The notes beneath the pieces are model-generated. The model saw nothing but the letters and a program-made list of their open reading frames with translations, was not told the origin of the DNA and did no database searches. This document shows, piece after piece, positions 34,727 through 42,823 of a stretch of DNA of 64,000 nucleotides. The DNA is from Planctomycetaceae bacterium (GTDB lineage Bacteria > Planctomycetota > Phycisphaerae > Phycisphaerales > SM1A02). Numbering within the stretch: the first letter of the stretch is position 1; the number at the start of each line of letters is the position of its first letter. The position numbers were made by a program, and so were the translations under genes. Where the stretch lies: contig CANLHK010000002.1 in NCBI GenBank assembly GCA_947490615.1, forward strand, positions 62,001 to 126,000. The letters run 5' to 3'.

Positions 34727-35953
34727 TCAGGCGCCCGAATCAGAGCGATCATCGATCGCGAGCATCGCCATGGCTTCGATGCCGTGGACCAGCGCAGCGT
34801 CGTTGAAGTCAAAGGTCGGCTGATGGAGGTGAGCGCTTCGCCAGCAGCCATCTTCCACACCTAGGAGGAAGAAGCACGCGGGAATCACTTCGGCGTAGTA
34901 CGCGAAGTCTTCGCCGCCCATCACGGGAACTTCCATGTGGGCAAGATGCTGCGACGGCAACGCCTCACGAACGATCCGCTCAAACTCGCGCACGCTCGCA
35001 TCATCGTTGCGGGTGACGGGATAGCCGCGGTGATAGCGGGCCGTTGTGGTGCAGCGGTGGGCGCGGGCGATGTCGGCAGCGATCTCGCAGAGTCGCGACT
35101 CGATGTGGCCGCGCGTGGACTCCACCAACGCCCGCGCCGTTCCTTGCAGCGTGGCGGTGGAGCCGATCTGGTTGGTGGCAGTTCCAGCATGGAACATCGT
35201 GGTGCTGATCACGCCAGAATCGAGCGGATCGATCTCGCGTGCCACGATGGTCTGCAGCGCAAGCACAATCGCACTCGCAGCCACGATCGGGTCACGCGCC
35301 TGATGCGGCCACGCTGCGTGTGCGGCTTGTCCGTGCACGAGGATCTCGTAGCGATCGCTTGAGGCGAAGAGCGCGCCGCGTCGTGTCGAGAGTGTTCCGA
35401 GCGCAAGTCCAGGAAAATTGTGCAGTCCATAGATGCGTCGAGCAGCAGGTCCAGCGCGGTGCGCCTTCAACGCACCATCGTCGACCATGCGCTTACCACC
35501 TGCGCCACCTTCTTCGGCGGGTTGGAAGAGAAATCGCACGGCGTTGGGAAGCGCGCGCTCCTGCGAGAGCCGCTTGAGCACGCGTGCAGCGCCGAGGAGA
35601 ATCGCGGTGTGTCCATCGTGTCCGCAGGCGTGCATGCGTCCGACCGTGCGCGATCGCCAGGCGCAGTCGTTCTCTTCGACGATGGGAAGTCCATCGATGT
35701 CGGCGCGCAACGCGACACAATCCGCACTGTCGCCATCAAGGAATGCCAGAGTTCCAGTTCCGCCGGCGAGTCCGTCGGCGTGCGCGATGCCTGCATCGTC
35801 GAGTTCGGCGCGGATGCGTGCGGAAGTCTTGAGCTCTTCGTAGCAGACCTCAGGATGCGTGTGCAGATCGCGCCGCACGGCACGCGCACGCGTGGCCTCT
35901 TCGGCTGCGAGTGCGCCGATGCGCTTGGAGAGGTCTGCAGATTGTGTCGTCAT
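34727..35953 (-). CDS. M20D family amidohydrolase (N-acyl-amino-acid hydrolase type)
   Basis: 408 aa from ATG 35953. The frame also has a TTG two codons upstream, but the ATG has the TACCAT box 9 nt before it. The metal-site motifs of the M20D family are visible: RADIDGLPIVEEND, MHACGHDGHTAILLGAA, FQPAEEGGAGGKRMVDDGAL, YGLHNFPGLALG, and the C-terminal MGGEDFAYYAE. Members hydrolyse N-acyl, N-benzoyl (hippurate) or indole-acyl amino acids, or N-acetyl-diaminopimelate. Specific substrate unknown. Cytosolic. It is 42 bp upstream of a release-factor-like gene's stop, on the same strand. Confidence 0.88.
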   Translation of the reverse strand: MTTQSADLSKRIGALAAEEATRARAVRRDLHTHPEVCYEELKTSARIRAELDDAGIAHADGLAGGTGTLAFLDGDSADCVALRADIDGLPIVEENDCAWRSRTVGRMHACGHDGHTAILLGAARVLKRLSQERALPNAVRFLFQPAEEGGAGGKRMVDDGALKAHRAGPAARRIYGLHNFPGLALGTLSTRRGALFASSDRYEILVHGQAAHAAWPHQARDPIVAASAIVLALQTIVAREIDPLDSGVISTTMFHAGTATNQIGSTATLQGTARALVESTRGHIESRLCEIAADIARAHRCTTTARYHRGYPVTRNDDASVREFERIVREALPSQHLAHMEVPVMGGEDFAYYAEVIPACFFLLGVEDGCWRSAHLHQPTFDFNDAALVHGIEAMAMLAIDDRSDSGA

Positions 35954-35962
35954 GCGCAAGCG

Positions 35963-35968
35963 ATGGTA
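35963..35968 (-). promoter_or_regulatory. Putative -10 box (TACCAT) of the M20D gene
   Basis: TANNNT hexamer on the minus strand ending 9 nt before ATG 35953, with no Shine-Dalgarno site. Confidence 0.35.
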
Positions 35969-35995
35969 ACGGCTCGGCGCGAGGCTGAAGGGCGC

Positions 35996-36553
35996 CTACT
36001 TGCGCAGTTGCGCGAGGCCTGTGGACTCACGCCCTGCGTTCACTAAGGCAAATGCATGTCGCTCATGACGGATGAGTCGAGTCAATTGGCTCATGGTGAT
36101 GCCGAGAATCCCCGCAGCGCCCGCCACGTCGTAGCGACGCGCCGTCACCACATCCATCGCTTCCGCCAACAGCGCGGGATAGTCGGGGTTCTCAGGATTG
36201 ACGGGGAGTTTCTCCCCTTGTCGACGCTGCTTCCAGAGTTCGCTTGGCTTGTGTCCATCGCGGCTCGTGACGGTGCGCACCTTGCAGGCGAGCTTCAAGC
36301 GAAGACGAAAGACCGCGACATGTCGATTCTGTGATTGACTCCGTCGCTCGGTCGCGTGGGTCTCGATCTCGGTTGGAACATGTTGGATCCACACCGCGGT
36401 ATCGACCCTGTTTCGATGCTGTCCGCCAGGTCCTGACACGCGGCCGGTCTCGAAGACGCATTGGGCAAGAAACTCCGAATCCTCAAGGGTCGAGGGATGC
36501 GGTCCCTTGATCATGATCGCGCGCTCGTCGATGTGTGGGGGCTTGTAGGCCAT
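35996..36553 (-). CDS. Release-factor-like protein (GGQ domain only)
   Basis: 185 aa from ATG 36553. It contains the class I release factor catalytic motif in GRVSGPGGQHRNRVDTAVW, where the GGQ glutamine triggers peptidyl-tRNA hydrolysis, but lacks the codon-recognition domain of RF1/RF2. The remainder is unlike the basic tail of ArfB/YaeJ: it has RLRLKLACKVRT and a C-terminal helical segment (DVAGAAGILGITMSQLTRLI) resembling a helix-turn-helix. It may rescue stalled ribosomes or act on another ester, but this is inference. The frame extends 17 codons upstream to 36604, overlapping tsaD; the ATG at 36553 avoids that overlap. Confidence 0.8.
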   Translation of the reverse strand: MAYKPPHIDERAIMIKGPHPSTLEDSEFLAQCVFETGRVSGPGGQHRNRVDTAVWIQHVPTEIETHATERRSQSQNRHVAVFRLRLKLACKVRTVTSRDGHKPSELWKQRRQGEKLPVNPENPDYPALLAEAMDVVTARRYDVAGAAGILGITMSQLTRLIRHERHAFALVNAGRESTGLAQLRK

Positions 36554-36570
36554 GGGTCGGTGGCACTCTC

Positions 36571-36576
36571 TACCAT
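36571..36576 (+). promoter_or_regulatory. Putative -10 box (TACCAT) of tsaD
   Basis: TANNNT hexamer ending 8 nt before the tsaD ATG, in the 31-bp divergent gap with the release-factor-like gene. No Shine-Dalgarno site is visible. Confidence 0.35.
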
Positions 36577-36584
36577 GACCAACG

Positions 36585-37694
36585 ATGAAATGCATCCTCG
36601 GCATCGAAAGTTCCTGCGATGAGACGGCCGCGTCCGTCGTCGACGATCGATTGCGGGTGCGCTCGAGCGTGGTGGCCTCCCAGGACGAGTTGCACGCAGC
36701 CTATGGAGGCGTCGTCCCCGAAATTGCCAGCCGCGCGCATCTTGAGCGGATCGTCCCTGTGATGCAGAAGGCGGTCGACGACGCGGGATTGCGGCTCGAT
36801 GATCTTGCCGCGATTGCGGTCGGAGTGCGTCCAGGACTCATCGGCAGTCTCTTGGTCGGCGTGAGCGCCGCCAAGGGACTGGCGTGGGCTCGCATGCTGC
36901 CGTTCTACGGTGTGGATCATGTCGCGGCGCATCTCTTTGCGGGGTTGCTCAGGACGAGTGATGCGGCGGATGAGCCAATGCGACCAGAGTTTCCCGCGCT
37001 TGGGCTTGTCGTGAGCGGGGGACACACGAGTCTCTTTCAGATCGAAGGTGTGTTGGAATGTGCACTCTTAGGGCGCACCATCGACGACGCGGTTGGTGAA
37101 GCGCTCGACAAGGCGGCACATCTCCTTGGACTTCCGCACCCAGGAGGTCCAAACCTCGAGCGTTGTGCGATGGGCGGCGACGCACAGGCGTTGCGCTTCA
37201 CCAGTCCGCGATTGCCCAGCGCGCTTGATTTCTCGCTCTCGGGGCTCAAGACGAAACTGCTGTACGAGGTTCGAGGCGTGCCGCAGGGTCGCGGCGCGCA
37301 GTCGGTCTTTCCGCGCGCATCGAGCGATCTCGATGAGTCGCGTCGTCGCGATCTCGCCGCGAGCTTTCAACACGCCGCATTTGCGCAGGTCCTCGAGCGA
37401 CTCACGACAGCCCACGACGCGATGAGCGAGAAATCTGCACCCGCACGCACGCTGTTTGTCGGCGGAGGCGTCGTGGCCAACGCAACACTTCGAGCACTGC
37501 TGACGCAGTGGTGTAGTTCGCGCGGGCTTTCGCTCGTCGTTCCTGAGCAACGCTACTGCGTCGACAACGCCGCGATGATCGCGGGGCTCGCGCAACTGCG
37601 ACGGCTCGCAGGTGATCAGGGTGACGACCTTTCGACCCCCACGGAGCCCGTCTCTCTCTTCGCCCGCGGTCGCAAGCCAACGCGCGTACAGTGA
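36585..37694 (+). CDS. tsaD: tRNA N6-threonylcarbamoyladenosine transferase
   Basis: Transfers the threonylcarbamoyl group from its adenylate to A37 of ANN-decoding tRNAs, together with TsaB/TsaE. 369 aa. Opening GIESSCDETAASVV is the nucleotide-site signature. The iron-binding pair H112/H116 is in VDHVAAHLF. Further blocks are PALGLVVSGGHTSLF, DDAVGEALDKAAHLLGLPHPGG, and the C-terminal LFVGGGVVANATLR with YCVDNAAMIAGLA. It is followed 6 bp later by hflX. Confidence 0.95.
   Translation: MKCILGIESSCDETAASVVDDRLRVRSSVVASQDELHAAYGGVVPEIASRAHLERIVPVMQKAVDDAGLRLDDLAAIAVGVRPGLIGSLLVGVSAAKGLAWARMLPFYGVDHVAAHLFAGLLRTSDAADEPMRPEFPALGLVVSGGHTSLFQIEGVLECALLGRTIDDAVGEALDKAAHLLGLPHPGGPNLERCAMGGDAQALRFTSPRLPSALDFSLSGLKTKLLYEVRGVPQGRGAQSVFPRASSDLDESRRRDLAASFQHAAFAQVLERLTTAHDAMSEKSAPARTLFVGGGVVANATLRALLTQWCSSRGLSLVVPEQRYCVDNAAMIAGLAQLRRLAGDQGDDLSTPTEPVSLFARGRKPTRVQ
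37687..37692 (+). promoter_or_regulatory. Putative -10 box (TACAGT) of hflX
   Basis: Spans the last codons of tsaD and ends 8 nt before the hflX ATG. hflX may therefore be made from its own transcript as well as by read-through from tsaD. Confidence 0.3.
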
Positions 37695-37700
37695 CGACTC

Positions 37701-39137
37701 ATGAACACCAACACGCGCGAAGGCATCGGTGTGCAGGCGGAACCCGCGATTCTCGTGGGTGTTCGACTGCCGCGATCGCGCATGGATCACGAGGCGCCGC
37801 TCGGCGAACTTGCGGCGTTGGCTGAAACCGCTGGTGCGAAGGTCGTCGGAGAACTCCTGCAGAATCGCGTGGCTCCTGAGGGCAGGACCTACATCGGCAA
37901 AGGCAAGGTCACAGAGCTTGTCGCGATGACCGCGGAACTTGGCGCGCGCGTGGTCATCTTTGACAACGAACTCTCGCCGTCGCAGATCCGAGCGCTCGAA
38001 GAAGAGCTCAAGGTCAAAGTCATTGATCGCAGCGAACTGATCCTCGACATCTTTGCCAATCGTGCCACGACCCGCGAGGCGCAGTTGCAGGTGGAGATCG
38101 CGCAATTGCAGTACACCGCGCCAAGACTTCGTGCCATGTGGTCGCACCTCGGGCAGGTCACGGGCGGAGCTCCCGTCGGCGTTGGAACCCGCGGGCCTGG
38201 CGAGCAGCAACTCGAAGTCGATCGCCGCATCGTGGCGCGCAAGCTCGTCTCGCTGCGTCGTGAGCTCGATGAAGTGCAGGTGCGCAAGGCACGCGAAGTC
38301 GAGGTGCGCCGCGCCGAGCACTTCACGGTGGGAATCGTTGGCTACACCAACGCGGGCAAGAGCACACTGTTCAACGCGCTGACTTCGGGTGGCGCCTATG
38401 TCGCGGACAAGCTCTTCGCGACGCTGATGACCCGCGTCGAACGCTGGAGCATTGGCGGCGCGAATGGGGTGTTGCTCTCGGACACGGTTGGATTCGTGCG
38501 CGATCTTCCGCACCATTTGGTCGCGAGCTTTCGCGCGACCTTAGAAGATGCGATTCACGCACACGCGTTGGTGATCGTGCTCGACGCGAGTGATCGCGAG
38601 GCGCCGAGCCAGCTCGAGACGGTGCGCGGCGTGCTCGAGGAAGTCGGTGCCAACACGCAGCCGCATCTGTTGCTCCTGAACAAGATCGACCGCATTGCCT
38701 CACTGCCATTCGATGCGCGACAGTCGCTGCGCACGCTTGCCGAGTGGGAAGAGCGCGAGCCTGGTGCCATTCCCATCAGCGCCGTCACTGGCGAAGGTCT
38801 TGAGGCGTTGCGCGAGCGCGTTCGCGCCTTGGTGACGGGTGGCCCGCGTCGGCGTTCCATCCGAATTCCCATCTCCAACGCGCGCCTCATCGATGCCATC
38901 GAGAAGCGTTGCGCGGTGCTTGACCGTCGATACACCGAAGACGAGGCCGAGCTCATCGTTGAGATCGGCGACAAGCAGATCGAAGCGCTGCTTCCGCTTG
39001 GTGAACGCTTCCTCGTTGACGGCGCGGATCCGCGTCCTCAGCGCGCAGCGTGGGGCGTGTCGGGAATCCGTCGGCGCGCGCCGCATTTGCAGGACAGTGA
39101 TGCTGCGCGTGTCGAAACCGACGACTCTGACGAGTGA
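37701..39137 (+). CDS. hflX: Ribosome-associated GTPase HflX
   Basis: 478 aa. The N-terminal HflX domain has the RTYIGKGKV motif and DNELSPSQIRALEE; the linker TREAQLQVEIAQLQYTAPRL precedes a glycine-rich loop (GTRGPGEQQLEVDRR). The GTPase domain has G1 GYTNAGKSTLFNAL, G3 DTVGFVRDLPHHLV and G4 LNKID. HflX splits stalled 70S/100S ribosomes in other bacteria. The C-terminal extension past the G-domain is longer than in E. coli. Convergent with the next gene, 20 bp away. A strong hairpin at 39179-39202 lies inside that gene's 3' end. Confidence 0.95.
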   Translation: MNTNTREGIGVQAEPAILVGVRLPRSRMDHEAPLGELAALAETAGAKVVGELLQNRVAPEGRTYIGKGKVTELVAMTAELGARVVIFDNELSPSQIRALEEELKVKVIDRSELILDIFANRATTREAQLQVEIAQLQYTAPRLRAMWSHLGQVTGGAPVGVGTRGPGEQQLEVDRRIVARKLVSLRRELDEVQVRKAREVEVRRAEHFTVGIVGYTNAGKSTLFNALTSGGAYVADKLFATLMTRVERWSIGGANGVLLSDTVGFVRDLPHHLVASFRATLEDAIHAHALVIVLDASDREAPSQLETVRGVLEEVGANTQPHLLLLNKIDRIASLPFDARQSLRTLAEWEEREPGAIPISAVTGEGLEALRERVRALVTGGPRRRSIRIPISNARLIDAIEKRCAVLDRRYTEDEAELIVEIGDKQIEALLPLGERFLVDGADPRPQRAAWGVSGIRRRAPHLQDSDAARVETDDSDE

Positions 39138-39157
39138 CGGATAGCAGTCAGGATGGA

Positions 39158-40141
39158 TTAGGCGAAGATCTCGCGCGCCAAGTGCACCGCGCGAGGTGCA
39201 CTTGATCTTGCAGTCGATTCGCGCAGGAACAAGAGCGGTCCGCTGCCCGCCGCGAGCGTCCAGTAGACCGCGAGTCTCGATTGATTGCGCTTGGTGCCCG
39301 CCCAGAAACCGTCGCCACCGCGTCCGTAGGCAACGAGCGCACCCGAGCGAGGTCGCTTGTCCCACCGTTCGATGTGCGAACCGAGGAGCGCCGTGGCAAA
39401 CGGCTCGAAGCCACCAGAGGTCCCGCAGACCACGATGAGGTTCTCGTTGCGCGGCATGAACTGTGCGAAGGCTTTGCGAAGCGTTGCTTGGAAGCGCGGC
39501 ACATGATCGTCGAAGCTCGCCGAGAGATCCGCCACGACTTCGACGCGCGACGCGGTTGAGGGCGCTACGACCCGCACTCGAGCCAGCGCACGCTCATCTT
39601 GATCGCGCAGCGTCAGTTCATCTCCGACCGACGCTTGACCGACAAACTCCGCTGCTTCGTCAAGCGCGGTGTGCAGCGACTTCCCGCGCAGCGTCGTCGC
39701 GCACGAGAGCGCCACCACCAAGCCGCGTTCGATTTGCTCGAGCGCACGCCATGCTGTGGGGATGACAGCGGGCGCATCCCGAAGCGTCATCTGTGGTGCG
39801 CGCTTCACATGCACGCAAAGCGTCACGCCATGGCGTTGCGCACGGAAGTCCACATGCCGACCCGACGGCGTGCGCACTTCATGTTCGATGGTGCATCCCG
39901 CGTCGAGGAGGCGCGCCGCGACGAGGACCTCCGCCGCGAGACAGCGCGCGCGATCGAGTTCACTGGCCGTACATCCGCGCAGGCCAAGGCGTGCGCGGTG
40001 CTCCGAGAGGTCGCGGCGAAATCGCTTCCACAGTCGCGCGTCTGCGCGTGCTCCCCAACGCTCTTGTCCACGGGTGGCCTGGCGCGCGAGCTCTGCCAAG
40101 AGCGTCCTGAGAAGGGTTCGGTCATCGACGCGGCGAAGCAT
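39158..40141 (-). CDS. Uncharacterised protein with a possible PD-(D/E)xK-like core
   Basis: 327 aa from ATG 40141. The frame is open a further 141 codons, but that part runs antisense to the 40308 gene and has a low-complexity Ser/Arg composition. I do not know the family. A segment ARCLAAEVLVAARLLDAGCTIEHEV ends in VDFRAQRHGVTLCVHVKR, an alpha-beta-beta pattern reminiscent of restriction-endonuclease-like cores, where the acidic residue before the xK is His. The C-terminal half (ALSCATTLRGKSLHTAL ... LIVVCGTSGGFEPFATALL) looks like an alpha/beta domain. No signal peptide. No neighbour suggests a function. Confidence 0.65.
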   Translation of the reverse strand: MLRRVDDRTLLRTLLAELARQATRGQERWGARADARLWKRFRRDLSEHRARLGLRGCTASELDRARCLAAEVLVAARLLDAGCTIEHEVRTPSGRHVDFRAQRHGVTLCVHVKRAPQMTLRDAPAVIPTAWRALEQIERGLVVALSCATTLRGKSLHTALDEAAEFVGQASVGDELTLRDQDERALARVRVVAPSTASRVEVVADLSASFDDHVPRFQATLRKAFAQFMPRNENLIVVCGTSGGFEPFATALLGSHIERWDKRPRSGALVAYGRGGDGFWAGTKRNQSRLAVYWTLAAGSGPLLFLRESTARSSAPRAVHLAREIFA

Positions 40142-40307
40142 CCTTGGTTTATCGGCTTTCCGTCCGCGCCCTGCAAGCGCGTGCATGCCGCATGGCGCGT
40201 GTCCTGCGGGTTGCGCGGGGACCGCTGCAGAGGGATCTCGATTTTCCAACGCCTCCGCGAACACGCGGCGCGGGTCTCGTCGACACACCCTTGCAAGGAG
40301 ACACGCA

Positions 40308-40796
40308 ATGCGTATTGGCGAGATGCTCATCCGAATGGGAGTCCTAGACCGCGCGCAAGTCGAGTGCATTCTCGATGAGCAGCAGTCCAACAACGAGGCA
40401 TTCGGTGCGATCGCCGAGCGCATGTACGGCATTGCTCCTGACACGATCGAGCGCGCTTGGATCGAGCAGACCCAAGAACGCGCGACCATCTTTGATCCTG
40501 AGCGGGGCGTCGATGACGACGCTCGGGAACTGGTCATCCGACGACAGGCGTGGCAGTTCGGCATCGTGCCTCTGCGGCTCGATGACGGCTATCTGATCGC
40601 AGCGACGAGCCGGAAGCAGCTCCCGCGCGCGGTCCGATTTGCCACGCGTGTCCTCGGAATGCCCGTGCAGTTTGAGATCGCCGACGACACCGAGTTGTCC
40701 CAGCTGCTCGCGCACCAGTATCCGATTCGCGGAATGGACAAGAGCATCTTTGATGGCACAGCGTTCGCGACGCTCTTCTCGCGGAAAGCAGCGTGA
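40308..40796 (+). CDS. Stand-alone MshEN/GspE N-terminal-like domain protein
   Basis: 162 aa from ATG 40308, preceded by GGAG 7 nt upstream. It resembles the N-terminal domain of type II secretion/type IV pilus ATPases (GspE/PilB/MshE): RIGEMLIRMGVLDRAQVECILDEQQ, then a WQFGIVPLRLDDGYLIAATSR segment and RFATRVLGMPVQF. There is no Walker motif and no ATPase part. Such domains bind cyclic di-GMP in MshE, which may apply here but is inference. The residues needed for c-di-GMP binding in MshEN (RLGxx repeats) are not clearly present. Downstream is tRNA-Phe. Confidence 0.65.
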   Translation: MRIGEMLIRMGVLDRAQVECILDEQQSNNEAFGAIAERMYGIAPDTIERAWIEQTQERATIFDPERGVDDDARELVIRRQAWQFGIVPLRLDDGYLIAATSRKQLPRAVRFATRVLGMPVQFEIADDTELSQLLAHQYPIRGMDKSIFDGTAFATLFSRKAA

Positions 40797-40854
40797 CGCC
40801 ACGCTCGAGGATGGCGCCTGTGGAGGTCCGCCTCACGGCGCGCTTGCGCGGCGC

Positions 40855-40882
40855 TTGACACCTTCACCCGTTGCGCTACTCT
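40855..40882 (+). promoter_or_regulatory. Promoter of tRNA-Phe
   Basis: TTGACA (40855-40860), 16-bp spacer, TACTCT (40877-40882). The tRNA begins 24 nt later. It is the best -35/-10 pair in the window and indicates the local housekeeping consensus: TTGACA with TANNNT. Confidence 0.65.
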
Positions 40883-40906
40883 TCCGCTCCCGCGTTGACG
40901 CGGTGA

Positions 40907-40979
40907 GCCAACTTAGCTCAGTTGGTAGAGCACCGCATTGAAAATGCGGCTGTCCCCGGTTCAAGTCCGGGAGTTGGCA
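40907..40979 (+). tRNA. tRNA-Phe (GAA)
   Basis: A 73-nt cloverleaf. The acceptor stem GCCAACT pairs with AGTTGGC. The D-arm contains AGCTCAGTTGGTAGAGC, the anticodon arm is CCGCA-TTGAAAA-TGCGG with anticodon GAA, and the T-arm has GGTTCAAGTCC. CCA is not encoded. Confidence 0.97.
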
Positions 40980-41034
40980 TGGTTTGCTGGTTCGACGCGC
41001 GTGATCTTCGCGCGAGCGAACACCGTCATCCTCG

Positions 41035-41060
41035 AGGCCCACCAATCAGATGGTGGGCCT
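41035..41060 (+). terminator. Hairpin terminator after tRNA-Phe
   Basis: AGGCCCACCA/TGGTGGGCCT, a perfect 10-bp stem with a 6-nt loop, followed by TGTCGTT. The T run is poor, so termination strength is uncertain. Confidence 0.55.
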
Positions 41061-41154
41061 TGTCGTTGGTGGGCTGTGCTTCTGGGCGTGTGAGAGCGTT
41101 GCACGCATCATCACGCGATGCGATCGACGGGTGCGGCAACCAAACAGCGGACAG

Positions 41155-41859
41155 TTACGCGAGTTGCTCACCGACGAGTCGAAGCGGAATTGGCCGGCCA
41201 AGGTGCTCGCGACGAATCTCGAGGCGACCTGCTGCGCGTTCGGACTCAAGGCGACTGAGCAACTGCTCGACAAGCCAAAGTCGAATCGGACGCGAGCCGT
41301 CGTAGGCGACGAGTCCGCCGCAACCCTCGCGGGACTCTCGCTCGAGTTGCATCCAGTACCGGCGCGTCCATGTGAGCGCGAGCGTCTCAGGAAGTCGAGA
41401 GAACGCGGCGCGAGTCATCGCTGGCTCGGCGAAGACCCAAAGTTCATTCCACGCGTTGGCGCGGCCGAGGCAGCACGCAGTGGCGACGGCAAGGTCGGCC
41501 ACGCACTGCACGGGCTTGAGCAAGTTCTGTCCGACGATGCGCGGCTGCGCATGCAGGTACGCGAGGTTGGCGATGTCCTCGCCGCTGACGCGATACCTCG
41601 CGGCGAGCGGACCTGCGTCGCGAAAGAACGAGCGCAAGAGGCGCGAGCGGTGTTCTTCCCACGAGCTCGAAAGTGATTCGTTCGCACGCAACTCAGCAGC
41701 GCGTCGTGCGAGAAGCTTGGCGGATGGTTTGGCGCATGGTTTGGCGCATGGTTTGGCGCATGGCTTCGGCGCGGAAGCCTTGTTTTGCGAGGATTGCGAA
41801 GGATCGACAGCAGCGCAGTGGTGTGGCGCGTGTGGCTCATCGTGTCCAAGGTCGCTCAT
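41155..41859 (-). CDS. Orphan protein with a KPCA tandem repeat
   Basis: 234 aa from ATG 41859. Residues about 16-45 include a His/Cys-rich stretch and the repeat AKPCAKPCAKPCAKPSAK, coded by a 12-bp tandem repeat. The rest is helical: LLRSFFRDAGPLAARYRVSGEDIANLAYLHA, then LTWTRRYWMQLERESRE and VAYDGSRPIRLWLVEQLL. The last segment and the overall helical spacing recall the core of ECF-like sigma factors of planctomycetes and myxobacteria, but no region-4 helix-turn-helix follows. I do not assign a function. An alternative longer frame to 41946 exists. The gene lies between tRNA-Phe and the nitrilase gene. Confidence 0.6.
   Translation of the reverse strand: MSDLGHDEPHAPHHCAAVDPSQSSQNKASAPKPCAKPCAKPCAKPSAKLLARRAAELRANESLSSSWEEHRSRLLRSFFRDAGPLAARYRVSGEDIANLAYLHAQPRIVGQNLLKPVQCVADLAVATACCLGRANAWNELWVFAEPAMTRAAFSRLPETLALTWTRRYWMQLERESREGCGGLVAYDGSRPIRLWLVEQLLSRLESERAAGRLEIRREHLGRPIPLRLVGEQLA
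41724..41771. repeat. 12-bp tandem repeat coding KPCA
   Basis: Three exact copies of ATGGTTTGGCGC and a fourth diverged copy, reading as repeated Ala-Lys-Pro-Cys on the minus strand. Such a unit can gain or lose copies without breaking the frame. Confidence 0.85.
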
Positions 41860-41964
41860 CAATCGTGTCCTCGTGCACCCATGCGGGTGGTCGTCGCAAT
41901 GTAGCGATGCACGAACCGACAGCGACCGACTCGCACGGAAAAACATTTTTTCCTCGCGACCTTC

Positions 41965-42750
41965 TCAGACCTCTTCGATCGCGATGGTTCCAAGAAGCGA
42001 AGGGCGCAAATCGCGGAGTGCTCCAAACTTTTCGCGCCACGCAGCAAGTGCTGAGCGATCAAACTGGAGCGTCACACATTGTTCGGTCGCTGTTGCTTCC
42101 GCAAGTCTCGCTCCCATCACATCGATCGCGACGGAGCCGCCTGCATATTCGTTCGATGGATCGCGTCCACAACGGTTCGCAGCGATAATGCAGGCTTGGT
42201 TTTCGATCGCACGCGCTACGAGCAGTGCTCGCCAGTGTTCATGCCGCGCCATGGGCCACGAGGAACTGACCGTGAAGAGTTCAGCACCCGCACGCACGGC
42301 GAGTCGCCACAACTCAGGGAAGCGCAAGTCGTAGCAGACGAGTGGACAGACCTTTGCGACTCCAACATCGATGATGCACAGTGCGTCGCCCGCGAGAAAG
42401 CTCGCCTGCTCACTCGGGAAGAGGAAGTTCTTTCTGTAGATCGACTTGACCGCTCCATCAGGAGCGATCACTGCAGCGCTGTTGGAGTATCGGCCGTCAC
42501 CACGCGGCTCCGCGATGCCCGCTTGCAGCCAAATGCGGCGCGCGCGGGCGATCGAACTGAGCCAATCGATAGAGTTCTCAGCCTTCGCCAACGCAGCGAG
42601 GTCGGTAGTCCAACCCGTGAGGCACATCTCAGGCAGCACGATGAAGTCGCCTGGCGCGAATCCGCTGGCATCGATGGCGCCCTCGATCCGCCGCTGATTC
42701 TCTTCCACATCGTGCCAAACTGGACTGAGCTGGATCGCATGAAAGCGCAT
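41965..42750 (-). CDS. Nitrilase-superfamily amidase (omega-amidase-like)
   Basis: 261 aa from ATG 42750 (a GTG one codon upstream is possible). The catalytic Glu-Lys-Cys triad of carbon-nitrogen hydrolases is visible as E41 in IVLPEMCLTGW, K107 in YRKNFLFPSE and C139 in CPLVCYDLRFPELWR. The YRKNxLFP sequence resembles that of omega-amidase (Nit2/YafV), which hydrolyses alpha-ketoglutaramate; this specific substrate is an inference. No signal peptide, so cytosolic. A TACGCT hexamer at 42757-42762 ends 6 nt before the ATG. Confidence 0.88.
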   Translation of the reverse strand: MRFHAIQLSPVWHDVEENQRRIEGAIDASGFAPGDFIVLPEMCLTGWTTDLAALAKAENSIDWLSSIARARRIWLQAGIAEPRGDGRYSNSAAVIAPDGAVKSIYRKNFLFPSEQASFLAGDALCIIDVGVAKVCPLVCYDLRFPELWRLAVRAGAELFTVSSSWPMARHEHWRALLVARAIENQACIIAANRCGRDPSNEYAGGSVAIDVMGARLAEATATEQCVTLQFDRSALAAWREKFGALRDLRPSLLGTIAIEEV

Positions 42751-42756
42751 CACGGC

Positions 42757-42762
42757 AGCGTA
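42757..42762 (-). promoter_or_regulatory. Putative -10 box (TACGCT) of the nitrilase gene
   Basis: TANNNT hexamer on the minus strand ending 6 nt before ATG 42750. No ribosome site is present between them. Confidence 0.35.
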
Positions 42763-42823
42763 ACGCCTTCATTTCTCCAAGGGTCGAACAAGTGAACTCG
42801 CGCGCATCGCGCCACACGGCGCC

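Noticed and set aside
39158-40564. 468-codon minus frame as the full length of the 39158 gene
   Set aside because: The first 141 codons run antisense to the small MshEN-like gene, with Ser/Arg-rich composition and no domain.
41050-41676. Plus-strand gene downstream of tRNA-Phe
   Set aside because: It begins inside the terminator hairpin and is antisense to the better-supported 234-aa protein.
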